This document shows positions 53,681-61,452 of a stretch of 62,400 nucleotides of DNA, one piece after another. Positions within the stretch are counted from its first letter, which is position 1; each line of letters opens with the position of its first letter. Position numbers and translations under genes: made by a program. The stretch covers positions 1-62,400 of the forward strand of contig JAFQTX010000039.1 in NCBI GenBank assembly GCA_017408825.1. Reading direction: 5' to 3'. A model generated the notes under the pieces. It was not told where the DNA came from. It made no database searches and was given only the letters and a program-made list of their open reading frames with translations. This stretch comes from Alistipes sp. Lineage in GTDB: Bacteria > Bacteroidota > Bacteroidia > Bacteroidales > Rikenellaceae.

Positions 53681-54280
53681 ATGGCTATAACAGTAAAAGC
53701 AAAGTTTAAGTGCAGTTCGGAGCGCATATCGCAAGTGCCTAAGGATGAGCTTAAGGATATCGCCTTCATTGGCCGTAGTAATGTGGGTAAGTCGTCGCTT
53801 GTAAATATGCTCACTGGCATCAAGGGTCTGGCCAAAGTGTCGGGAACACCGGGTAAGACTCGTCTTATCAACCACTTCTTAATAAACAATAGCTGGTATC
53901 TCGTAGACCTGCCAGGTTATGGCTATGCTCGTGTATCGAAGTCCACACGTGGCGAGTTCTCGAAGCTTATCACCGACTATGTGCTTAAGTGCGAGAAGCT
54001 ACACTTTCTGTTCGTGCTTGTGGATTCGAGGCTTGAGCCCCAGCGCATAGACCTCAGCTTTATCGAGCTGCTGGGCCAAAATGGAGTACCCTTTGGCATC
54101 ATCTTCACTAAGGCCGACAAGCTATCACAGGCACAACTCAACCGCAATATAAAGACTTATAAACAAACACTTTCCGAGCAGTGGGAGGAGCTCCCCCCGA
54201 TGTTTATCTCGTCGAGCGAAAAGTTCACTGGCCGTGAGGAAATTCTCACGTTCATCGACTCGCTCTTGACAAATTATTGA
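53681..54280 (+). CDS. engB: Ribosome biogenesis GTPase EngB (YsxC/YihA)
   Basis: A 199-residue TrmE-Era-type GTPase required for assembly of the large ribosomal subunit. G1 GRSNVGKSS, switch II DLPGYGYA, G4 FTKADK and G5 SSSEKF are all present in the right order. The length is normal. Monocistronic, with prs following 85 bp later behind its own promoter. Confidence 0.96.
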   Translation: MAITVKAKFKCSSERISQVPKDELKDIAFIGRSNVGKSSLVNMLTGIKGLAKVSGTPGKTRLINHFLINNSWYLVDLPGYGYARVSKSTRGEFSKLITDYVLKCEKLHFLFVLVDSRLEPQRIDLSFIELLGQNGVPFGIIFTKADKLSQAQLNRNIKTYKQTLSEQWEELPPMFISSSEKFTGREEILTFIDSLLTNY

Positions 54281-54299
54281 TAAATTAAGTGCTAAAAAG

Positions 54300-54330
54300 T
54301 TGCTTATTCAGCTTATTTGCTATACTTTTG
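54300..54330 (+). promoter_or_regulatory. Promoter of prs
   Basis: TTGC (54300-54303), 19 bases, TACTTTTG (54323-54330). Confidence 0.75.
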
Positions 54331-54365
54331 TGTAAACTTAACAAACCAACCTTAGTTTAAATATT

Positions 54366-55307
54366 ATGGCGATCCACAAAATTAAGTTCTTCGCAGGTCG
54401 AGGCTCACGCTACCTCGCCGAGAAGATTGCTGCCGAGTATGGTATTCCACTCGGAGACTCGGACGTTCTGCAGTTTAGCGACGGCGAGTTCCAGCCTTGC
54501 TTCCACGAGTCTATTCGTGGTTGTACAGTCTTTATCATCCAGTCTACATTCCCACCCTCGGACAATCTGATGGAGCTTCTCATGATGGCCGACGCTGCAC
54601 GTCGTGCTTCAGCTCATCAGGTTATTGCCGTTATCCCCTACTTCGGCTGGGCACGTCAGGATCGTAAGGATCGTCCACGTGTGCCAATCACCGCACGTCT
54701 TGTAGCCAATATGCTTATCGCAGCAGGTGTTCAGCGCGTGATGACCATGGACCTCCACGCCGACCAGATCCAGGGCTTCTTCGACCTTCCTATGGATGCG
54801 CTCTACGCTTCAGGTATCTTCGTACCTTACATCCAGAAGCTCAACATCCCTGATCTCTCTATCGCCTCTCCAGATATGGGCGGTGCTAAGCGTGCTTCAT
54901 CCTATGCTAAGCACTTCCAGGCACCTATCATCATCTCGCACAAGGAGCGTGCTAAGGCTAACGTCGTTGGCTCGATGACCGCTATCGGTGAGGTTGAGGG
55001 CCGCAACGTGATTATCGTTGATGATATGATCGACACCGCAGGCACTATCTGCATGGCTGCTAACATGCTTATGGATCGTGGTGCTAAGAGTGTGCGTGCT
55101 GCCGTTACCCACCCCGTTCTTTCGGGCAAGGCCTACGACCGTATCAACGAGAGCGCCATCCAGGAGGTTATCACCACCGATACCATTCCTTTGAAGGAGG
55201 GCGAGGATCTGCATAAGTTCACCGTTCTTAGCGTTGCGCCTATCTTTGCCGACGTTATCGAGCGAGTACACAACTACAAATCAATCTCGTCGATCTTCTA
55301 CCGCTAA
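54366..55307 (+). CDS. prs: Ribose-phosphate pyrophosphokinase
   Basis: Makes PRPP from ribose 5-phosphate and ATP for nucleotide, His and Trp synthesis. The 313-residue protein shows the flexible-loop region (YFGWARQDRKDRPRVPITAR), the catalytic DLHADQIQGFFD motif and the PRPP loop VIIVDDMIDTAGTI. The length matches class I enzymes. Monocistronic with a strong terminator. Confidence 0.97.
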   Translation: MAIHKIKFFAGRGSRYLAEKIAAEYGIPLGDSDVLQFSDGEFQPCFHESIRGCTVFIIQSTFPPSDNLMELLMMADAARRASAHQVIAVIPYFGWARQDRKDRPRVPITARLVANMLIAAGVQRVMTMDLHADQIQGFFDLPMDALYASGIFVPYIQKLNIPDLSIASPDMGGAKRASSYAKHFQAPIIISHKERAKANVVGSMTAIGEVEGRNVIIVDDMIDTAGTICMAANMLMDRGAKSVRAAVTHPVLSGKAYDRINESAIQEVITTDTIPLKEGEDLHKFTVLSVAPIFADVIERVHNYKSISSIFYR

Positions 55308-55332
55308 TCGCTCAATATTGGATATACACCTT

Positions 55333-55365
55333 ATCCCACGTCCTCTACGACGTGGGATTTTTTTT
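55333..55365 (+). terminator. Terminator of prs
   Basis: ATCCCACGTC/GACGTGGGAT stem with a CTCTAC loop followed by eight T. Confidence 0.93.
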
Positions 55366-55472
55366 GCATCACTTTCAACGCACAAAGCAAAGATAATACT
55401 CCTAAGTGCTAACGTCTAACAGGCCTCGTTATACCCATATAAATAATTATTATGCCGAATTTTGGGCGAAAA

Positions 55473-55504
55473 TTTGGTTGCTTACCATCAAGTGTTTATC
55501 TTTG
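55473..55504 (+). promoter_or_regulatory. Promoter of the FKBP gene
   Basis: TTTG (55473-55476), 20 bases, TATCTTTG (55497-55504). Confidence 0.8.
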
Positions 55505-55546
55505 CACACGCTAAAAATGAATTATTAATTAAAAAACTATAAACTT

Positions 55547-56095
55547 ATGAAGGTAGAGAAGAGTAAGATGGTGAGTGTGGACTACACTCTCACTGTAGAT
55601 GGTCAGATTGCAGATAAGTCACAGCCAGGTCAGCCATTGCAGTTTATCTGCGGCACAGGTATGCTACTCCCTAAGTTTGAAGAGGCTATCATGGGTCGTG
55701 AGGCTGGCGAGAGCGTTAAGTTCACCCTTGAGGCTAAGGATGGCTACGGTGAGATTATCCCTGAGGCTATCGTTGAGCTTCCTAAGACAGTATTTATGAT
55801 GGATGGCAAGATCGCCGAGGAGATCTTGTTCGAGGGTAGCCAGATCCCTATGGCTACTGCCGATGGCCAGCATATGATGGGCCTCGTTAAGGAGGTTAAG
55901 GAGGAGACCGTAATGATGGATTTCAACCACCCTATGGCAGGCAAGACCCTTAACTTCGAGGTAACCGTTGTTGAGGTACGTGACGTGACTCCTGAGGACC
56001 TCGCATCACAGGGCGGCTGCGGCTGCGGTGAGTGCGGTGGCGGTTGCGGTGACCACGAGTGTGGCGACAGCTGCGACTGCGGTGGTTGCCACTAA
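55547..56095 (+). CDS. SlyD-like FKBP peptidyl-prolyl isomerase with Cys-rich tail
   Basis: A 182-residue cytosolic prolyl isomerase/chaperone. FKBP core with an inserted flap domain: VSVDYTLTVDGQIADKS, GMLLPKFEEAIMGREAGE, FNHPMAGKTLNFEVTVVEVR. The last ~27 residues are Gly-rich, with eight Cys and two His (CGCGECGGGCGDHEC), a metal-binding tail like that of SlyD, where it helps nickel handling. Monocistronic with its own promoter and bidirectional terminator. Confidence 0.9.
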   Translation: MKVEKSKMVSVDYTLTVDGQIADKSQPGQPLQFICGTGMLLPKFEEAIMGREAGESVKFTLEAKDGYGEIIPEAIVELPKTVFMMDGKIAEEILFEGSQIPMATADGQHMMGLVKEVKEETVMMDFNHPMAGKTLNFEVTVVEVRDVTPEDLASQGGCGCGECGGGCGDHECGDSCDCGGCH

Positions 56096-56118
56096 TAGAC
56101 AGGGCAACCTATAAAAAC

Positions 56119-56150
56119 AAAAGAGATGGTCCGCAAGGCCATCTCTTTTT
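56119..56150. terminator. Bidirectional terminator between FKBP and pfkB-like genes
   Basis: AAAAGAGATGG/CCATCTCTTTT stem; T-runs on both strands (seven T on plus; TTTTGTTTTT on minus). Confidence 0.85.
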
Positions 56151-56171
56151 TTCGTAATCTTGTGCGACAAC

Positions 56172-57176
56172 CTAAAACAAATACTGCTCAGTGCGTACCT
56201 GATCGGCCAACCTGATAATCTCATCCCACGCCTCCTCGCTGAGCGTAGTGCCCACAACCTCGATAACCTTGCCTGCGGCGATAGCACCTAACGTGCCACA
56301 CTGACGTAGGCTGAGGCCCTCGGTGAGACCCGCCATAAAGCCTGCGGCGTAGAAGTCTCCAGCACCCGTAGTATCTACACGCTTGGCAGCAGCCATAATG
56401 CCCACGTGGACAACCTCACCGCCACGCTTAATAAGCGCCCCACGCATACCAATCTTCACCACGGCCAACTCGCACATAGAGCTAATCTGCTGCAAGGCAT
56501 TCACAGGCTCAGCCTCGCCCGTGAAGGCACGTGCCTCATCCTCGTTGGCAAAGAGGATATCGACATAGCGCTCAACAATATCACGCAGGAACTCACGATT
56601 CTCCTCCACGACATTGAACGACGCAAGGTCGATAGCTACCTTTAGGCCGTGCTCCTTAGCACGCTCAATAGTTGTGCGTATAAGGTCGTGATCCTGAACC
56701 AGGTAACCCTCGATATATAGGTAGTCGTAGCCGTCGAACACAGCACCGTCGATCTCCTGAGCCTGAAGATCAGCAGCAGCGCCGAGGTGGGTAACGAACG
56801 TGCGCTCGCCATCGGGCGACACAAGAGCCACGCACTTACCCGACTTATGCTCCGAGTGCAGAATGTAGGGTGCTACACCAATATTACGTAGCGCCTGAAC
56901 ATAGAACTCACCAGTGCCATCCTCACCCACCTTGCCGATAAAGCCCACGGAGGTGCCAAGACGCGCCATAGCACGAATAGTATTACCCGCCGAGCCACCC
57001 AACGATAGCGAATAGGGGCAACCAGCAACTGACTTAGAAATTGCCGTCTGGAACTGACTATCTACAAGGCTCATAGAGCCCTTAGCAAGTTGATACTCCG
57101 AAAGAACTGTGTCGTTCGGAAGGTTTACAAGCATATCGGTAAGCGCATTACCGATGCCAATAACACTACTTTTCAT
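56172..57176 (-). CDS. PfkB-family sugar/nucleoside kinase (adenosine kinase-like)
   Basis: A 334-residue ribokinase-fold kinase. The substrate side has GSAGNTIRAMARLG, and the anion hole and catalytic base are in DTTGAGDFYAAGFMAG. Closest in style to bacterial adenosine/sugar kinases; exact substrate unresolved. ATG 57176 is preferred over an in-frame GTG one codon up. The start overlaps the stop of the purine permease gene by 11 bp, so the two are translationally coupled, and a nucleoside substrate such as adenosine or inosine fits this context. Confidence 0.86.
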   Translation of the reverse strand: MKSSVIGIGNALTDMLVNLPNDTVLSEYQLAKGSMSLVDSQFQTAISKSVAGCPYSLSLGGSAGNTIRAMARLGTSVGFIGKVGEDGTGEFYVQALRNIGVAPYILHSEHKSGKCVALVSPDGERTFVTHLGAAADLQAQEIDGAVFDGYDYLYIEGYLVQDHDLIRTTIERAKEHGLKVAIDLASFNVVEENREFLRDIVERYVDILFANEDEARAFTGEAEPVNALQQISSMCELAVVKIGMRGALIKRGGEVVHVGIMAAAKRVDTTGAGDFYAAGFMAGLTEGLSLRQCGTLGAIAAGKVIEVVGTTLSEEAWDEIIRLADQVRTEQYLF

Positions 57177-58584
57177 CACTCTTAACTACTATTATCTCAC
57201 CCTCAAACGATGACTGCAACTGTTGCTCCGACACAACCTCCACCTTAGCCTCCTCCGCAATCACAGCAGCCGTCTCGGGGGCCTTGTCCGGCACAACAAT
57301 GAATATATACTTTAATATAAAGAGTATGGCAAGGGCATACATCGTGAATGTAAGCTTCTTAAACTTGCCACAGCACATATTGAGCAACACATAGCATATG
57401 ATGCCCATCAATATACCATCCGAGATAGAGTACGACAGCGGCATAAGGATGATGCACACAAAGGCTGGTATCGACTCTGTGTAGTCGCTAAAGTCGATGT
57501 TACGTATAGGCTCAAGCATCAGCAGACCCACGATGATAAGCACCGGAGCAGTAGCTGCCGAGGGTATCGACAGGAAGAGTGGCGAGAAGAAGAGCGTGAC
57601 GGCAAAGCAACAGCCCACCGTGAAGGCCGTAAGACCAGTACGACCACCCTGCGCCACACCCGCAGCACTCTCAACATATGTCGTAGTTGTCGATGTGCCA
57701 AGAATAGCACCTGCCGTTGTAGCAATAGCATCCGACATAAACGCCTGATTAAGACGTGTAATCTTACCATCCTTGTTCACCATGCCAGCACGCTGACATA
57801 CGCCAATAAGCGTACCTACGGTGTCGAACATATCGATAAATAGGAAGGTGAAGACCACCACGAGCATATCGAGCGTGAAGATATTCTCCCACTGGAACTT
57901 ACAGAATATAGGTTCGATAGAGGATGGCGATGACACCACACCCTGGAACTCAGTAATGCCCATAGGGATACCTATTGCCGTGGTGATAAGCACGCCAAAG
58001 AGCATTGCGCCACGCACCTTCTTAACATAGAGAAAGCCCGTGATGAGCAGGCCTATGATACCTAACTGCGCAGGGCCCTCAGTGACATTACCAAGGGTGA
58101 CGAGCGTAGCATCGTTCGCAACAATAATCTCAGCGTGCTGAAGGCCTATAAAGGCGATAAAGAGACCTATACCTGCGCCTATGGCGTATCGTAGGTTTAT
58201 GGGTATGCAGTTTACAATGGCCTCACGCACATTGGTTACTGTCAGCAGAATAAATAGTAGGCCCTCGAGAAATACGGCCGTCAGGGCAAACGACCAATGG
58301 TATCCCATACCAAGACATACGGTGTAGACAAAGAAGGCGTTGAGTCCCATGCCTGGGGCGAGGCCAAATGGGAGCTTACCACAGAATGCCATCATCATAC
58401 AGCCGACGATGCCGGCAAGCGCTGTCGAGGTGAACACCGCCCCAACAGGCATATCTAACTTACTGAATATATCGGGATTTACAGCTAAGATATAGGACAT
58501 CGTGAGGAAGGTTGTTATACCTGCCAAGATCTCCGTACGTACGTTATGTTTCTCGGCGTCAAATCCAAAAAGTTTGTTGAGCAT
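57166..58584 (-). CDS. NCS2-type purine permease (AzgA-like)
   Basis: A 472-residue integral membrane protein with about 12-14 hydrophobic segments that imports purine bases by proton symport. Family motifs: GMGLNAFFVYTVCLGMGYHW, ATTAGAILGTSTTTTYVESA, GGRTGLTAFTVG. This matches the AzgA/adenine-guanine-hypoxanthine subgroup rather than uracil carriers. A hydrophilic C-terminal tail of ~50 residues is present. Full consensus promoter; followed by a coupled PfkB-type kinase, giving a purine salvage pair. Confidence 0.94.
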   Translation of the reverse strand: MLNKLFGFDAEKHNVRTEILAGITTFLTMSYILAVNPDIFSKLDMPVGAVFTSTALAGIVGCMMMAFCGKLPFGLAPGMGLNAFFVYTVCLGMGYHWSFALTAVFLEGLLFILLTVTNVREAIVNCIPINLRYAIGAGIGLFIAFIGLQHAEIIVANDATLVTLGNVTEGPAQLGIIGLLITGFLYVKKVRGAMLFGVLITTAIGIPMGITEFQGVVSSPSSIEPIFCKFQWENIFTLDMLVVVFTFLFIDMFDTVGTLIGVCQRAGMVNKDGKITRLNQAFMSDAIATTAGAILGTSTTTTYVESAAGVAQGGRTGLTAFTVGCCFAVTLFFSPLFLSIPSAATAPVLIIVGLLMLEPIRNIDFSDYTESIPAFVCIILMPLSYSISDGILMGIICYVLLNMCCGKFKKLTFTMYALAILFILKYIFIVVPDKAPETAAVIAEEAKVEVVSEQQLQSSFEGEIIVVKSDEK

Positions 58585-58632
58585 ACATATTGGGTTTAGT
58601 ATGTGTTGTTAGTTAGTTTGTGATAAAGCGAG

Positions 58633-58664
58633 CAAATGTACACAAAATTTTTGATAATATCAAA
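58633..58664 (-). promoter_or_regulatory. Promoter of the permease-kinase operon
   Basis: On the minus strand: TTTG (58661-58664), 20 bases, TACATTTG (58633-58640). Confidence 0.8.
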
Positions 58665-58705
58665 TCGGCGGCAGGGAGTAGATAGGGATATTATGAAGCA
58701 CAGAT

Positions 58706-58820
58706 TGATTAAGACCATTAGGACAATAAGGACCTTTAGGACAATTAAGATGGCTACGAACAACGCACGATACCCGACCTCGTAATGATCCTAATTGTCT
58801 TAATGGTCCTAAAGGTCCTA
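58706..58820 (+). repeat. Dispersed palindromic intergenic repeat, copy 4
   Basis: Left TAAGACCATTAGGACAATAA, central GATACCCGACCTCG, right GATCCTAATTGTCTTAATGG. The arms are complementary. No gene was seen in the surrounding 58665-59117 region. Confidence 0.68.
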
Positions 58821-58823
58821 AAC

Positions 58824-58875
58824 TGGGGATACTGGGGATACTGGGGATACTGGGGATGCTGGGGATGCTGGGGAA
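58824..58875. repeat. 9-bp tandem repeat (TGGGGATAC) about six times
   Basis: Three perfect TGGGGATAC units, two TGGGGATGC and a degenerate sixth. Followed at 58895-58925 by complementary CCCCA words, so the region can also fold back. Confidence 0.85.
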
Positions 58876-58979
58876 TTTAAGGTTAATAATCCCCAAAATA
58901 CCCATAATCCCCATAATCCCCATCTTCCCTGAACCCACTCCAGACCCAATTTTTGATTAGAAGGTCGTAGATGTGGTCT

Positions 58980-59066
58980 CGATTAAGAGATTGCCCCGGA
59001 TGGGACATACTTGGCGTATTTCCCATTCGGGGCAATGATTGAGAGGTCGCAGATGCGGCCTTATGG
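58980..59066. repeat. Dispersed hairpin element, copy 4 (downstream of pckA)
   Basis: Invariant core GGATGGGACATAC/GTATTTCCCATTC with loop TTGGC and an outer stem TTGCCCC/GGGGCAA distinct from other copies. Flanks are GATTAAGAG and GATTGAGAGGTCG. Confidence 0.82.
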
Positions 59067-59207
59067 TCGAAAATTAGATTTTTGAGTAGAAGGTCGTAGA
59101 TGTGGTGCATCGCAAAAGAAGAGGCCTCGGGATAGTACTTTAGCGTACAGCCCGAGGCCTCTTACTTATTGGGATGTGCCGCAGATGCGGCCTTATAATC
59201 GAAAATT
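59047..59207. repeat. Direct repeat including the pckA stop region
   Basis: CGCAGATGCGGCCTTATGG with GTCGAAAATTA (59047-59075) recurs as CGCAGATGCGGCCTTATAA with TCGAAAATTA (about 59177-59207), and the second copy runs into the pckA stop codon. A segmental duplication of the gene's 3' end is the simplest reading. Confidence 0.65.
59118..59163 (-). terminator. Terminator of pckA
   Basis: On the minus strand AAGAGGCCTCGGG pairs with CCCGAGGCCTCTT around an inner GTAC/GTAC stem, followed by CTTTTG. It starts about 43 bp after the stop. Confidence 0.82.
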
Positions 59208-60810
59208 ACAACTGTGGACCAGCTGCTACAAGAGCCTTACCCTCCTCGTTAGTAGTGAACTTAGCGAAGTTCTTAACGAAGCGACCTGCGAGGTCCTCAG
59301 CCTTAGTGTTCCACTCAGCAGCATCTGCATAGGTGTCACGTGGGTCGAGGATAGCTGGATCTACACCTGGGAGTGCAGTAGGCACCTTGAAATCGAAGAT
59401 AGGAATCTGCTTAGTCTCAGCCTTGTCGATCGAGCCATCGAGGATAGCGTCGATGATACCACGTGTATCCTTGATAGAGATACGCTTACCAGTACCGTTC
59501 CAACCTGTGTTCACGAGGTAAGCGGTAGCGCCTGATGCCTGCATACGCTTAACGAGCTCCTCACCATACTTTGTTGGGTGGAGTGAGAGGAATGCAGCGC
59601 CGAAGCAAGCTGAGAATGTAGGTGTAGGCTCGGTGATACCACGCTCAGTACCTGCGAGCTTAGCAGTAAAGCCTGAGAGGAAGTAGTACTTAGTCTGCTC
59701 AGGAGTAAGGATAGATACTGGAGGCAACACACCAAAAGCATCAGCAGAGAGGAAGATAACCTTCTTAGCTGCTGGAGCCTTAGATACAGGCTTCACGATG
59801 TTGTTGATGTGGTTGATAGGATAAGATACACGGGTATTCTCGGTTACTGACTTATCCGAGAAGTCGATCTTACCATTCTCATCTACAGTTACGTTCTCGA
59901 GCAGAGCGTCACGACGGATTGCGTTCCAGATATCTGGCTCGTTCTCCTTCGAGAGGTTGATAACCTTAGCATAGCAGCCGCCCTCGAAGTTGAATACGCC
60001 GTCGTCGTCCCAGCCGTGCTCATCGTCACCGATAAGCTGGCGCTTAGGATCTGTCGAGAGGGTTGTCTTACCAGTACCTGAAAGACCGAAGAAGATAGCT
60101 GTCTCGCCCTTCTCGTTTGTATTTGCTGAGCAGTGCATTGAGGCGATACCCTTGAGTGGAAGGAGGTAGTTCATATATGAGAACATACCCTTCTTCATCT
60201 CACCACCATACCAAGTGTTGATGATCACCTGCATCTTCTCAGTGAGGTTGAATACTACAGCGGTCTCAGAGTTAAGGCCGAGCTCCTTGTAGTTCTCCAC
60301 CTTAGCCTTTGAGGCGTTGAGCACTACGAAGTCTGGCTCGCCATAGTTTGCAAGCTCCTCCTCAGTAGGACGGATAAACATATTCTTTACGAAGTGAGCC
60401 TGCCAAGCTACCTCCATGATGAAACGAATCTTGAGGCGAGTATTCTCGTTAGCGCCGCAGAAAGTATCCATCACGTAGAGCTTCTTTGATGAGAGCTCCT
60501 TCGAAGCAAGAGCCTTAAGCTCGTTCCAAGTCTGCTGAGTTACAGGCTTGTTGTCGTTCTTATACTCGTCCGAGGTCCACCAGATAGTATCCTTGGTGGT
60601 CTCGTCCATCACGAAAAACTTATCCTTAGGTGAACGGCCAGTGTAGACACCAGTCATTACGTTTACAGCGCCCATTTCGGTGAGCACGCCCTTGTCGTAG
60701 CCAGTAAGGCCCTCCTTTGTCTCCTCCTCGAAGAGAGTCTCATATGAGGGGTTGTACAACACCTCTTTCACGTCGGTAATACCGTACTTTGATAGATCAA
60801 TTGTTGCCAT
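59206..60810 (-). CDS. pckA: Phosphoenolpyruvate carboxykinase (ATP)
   Basis: Interconverts oxaloacetate and PEP; in Bacteroidota it mainly fixes CO2 on the route to succinate and also serves gluconeogenesis. The 534-residue protein starts [11 protein letters not shown] (ATG 60810); the frame continues 22 codons upstream into the leader. The kinase P-loop [16 protein letters not shown], the PEPCK-specific GDDEHGWDD and FEGGCYAK motifs and the RVSYPINHI segment are all present. Promoter element TAACTTTG at 60946-60953 implies a leader of about 130 nt. Terminator hairpin at 59118-59163. Confidence 0.97.
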   Translation of the reverse strand: MATIDLSKYGITDVKEVLYNPSYETLFEEETKEGLTGYDKGVLTEMGAVNVMTGVYTGRSPKDKFFVMDETTKDTIWWTSDEYKNDNKPVTQQTWNELKALASKELSSKKLYVMDTFCGANENTRLKIRFIMEVAWQAHFVKNMFIRPTEEELANYGEPDFVVLNASKAKVENYKELGLNSETAVVFNLTEKMQVIINTWYGGEMKKGMFSYMNYLLPLKGIASMHCSANTNEKGETAIFFGLSGTGKTTLSTDPKRQLIGDDEHGWDDDGVFNFEGGCYAKVINLSKENEPDIWNAIRRDALLENVTVDENGKIDFSDKSVTENTRVSYPINHINNIVKPVSKAPAAKKVIFLSADAFGVLPPVSILTPEQTKYYFLSGFTAKLAGTERGITEPTPTFSACFGAAFLSLHPTKYGEELVKRMQASGATAYLVNTGWNGTGKRISIKDTRGIIDAILDGSIDKAETKQIPIFDFKVPTALPGVDPAILDPRDTYADAAEWNTKAEDLAGRFVKNFAKFTTNEEGKALVAAGPQL

Positions 60811-60891
60811 AGTTTTACTTTGTTTAATATTTATTAATACATCTTTCGTTGTTACACGTCTCAACTTTTGCTCCAATCTAACGCCACCTTA

Positions 60892-60908
60892 TCACTTTTA
60901 GTGTGATG
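60892..60908. promoter_or_regulatory. ATCAC-N7-GTGAT palindrome in the pckA leader
   Basis: A similar TCAC-N6-GTGA site lies at 61235-61248 near the next promoter. It could be a regulator site or a leader hairpin. Confidence 0.35.
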
Positions 60909-60945
60909 AGAGTCTCGATAGCGCCCAAATCGAACAAAATCGTGG

Positions 60946-60953
60946 CAAAGTTA
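60946..60953 (-). promoter_or_regulatory. -7 element of the pckA promoter
   Basis: TAACTTTG on the minus strand, with TTTC 19 bases upstream. Confidence 0.65.
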
Positions 60954-60959
60954 TAAAAT

Positions 60960-61260
60960 TATTTTTGACTGTGAAAGTTTTAACAGAAAATTTTTAATTT
61001 TTTTTATTAATACCAATTTTATCGTACATCTACGGGTTGATGTCGGGGGTGATTAGATTGGAAATATAGCACATTTAATGATCTATTTATCCACAATGCA
61101 GAGGATGAATTTGGGATAAGTTAAGTCGATATACCACCCATACAAAAATATCCATAAAAAGTCGCAATAATAAGATTTGCGAGTTTGGCACGATTTATAC
61201 TGTTAGTAGAAAGTATTAAAAAAGTCGAAAAAAATCACACTAAAGTGAACAACGAAACAT
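60960..61260. other. AT-rich divergent region, no gene seen
   Basis: Between the pckA and 61453 promoters. No ORF of interest; the only notable item is the TCAC-N6-GTGA palindrome at 61235-61248 next to the -33 position of the following promoter. Confidence 0.5.
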
Positions 61261-61269
61261 ATTTTTTCC

Positions 61270-61277
61270 TATATTTG
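61270..61277 (+). promoter_or_regulatory. -7 element of the 61453 gene promoter
   Basis: TATATTTG; no TTTG at the usual distance upstream, which suggests activator dependence. It implies a leader of about 170 nt. Confidence 0.6.
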
Positions 61278-61346
61278 TCATGCGTAATAACAGATATATT
61301 GAGAACACAAACAAGCTAATAAAGAGCATTTTACAAGCGTAACTCC

Positions 61347-61380
61347 CTGAGGGGGGGGGCAGTTAGCCCCCTCCCCTCAG
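61347..61380 (+). promoter_or_regulatory. G-rich leader hairpin with a nine-G run
   Basis: CTGAGGGGGGGGGC pairs with GCCCCCTCCCCTCAG around AGTTA, a stem of about 13 bp in the leader of the fimbrillin-like gene. No T-run follows, so it is not a standard terminator. Confidence 0.65.
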
Positions 61381-61452
61381 ATTTCGCTGAGAACAATATA
61401 AACACATTACATAACTACATTTTAACTATTTTTTTACTAACATTTTTTAACA

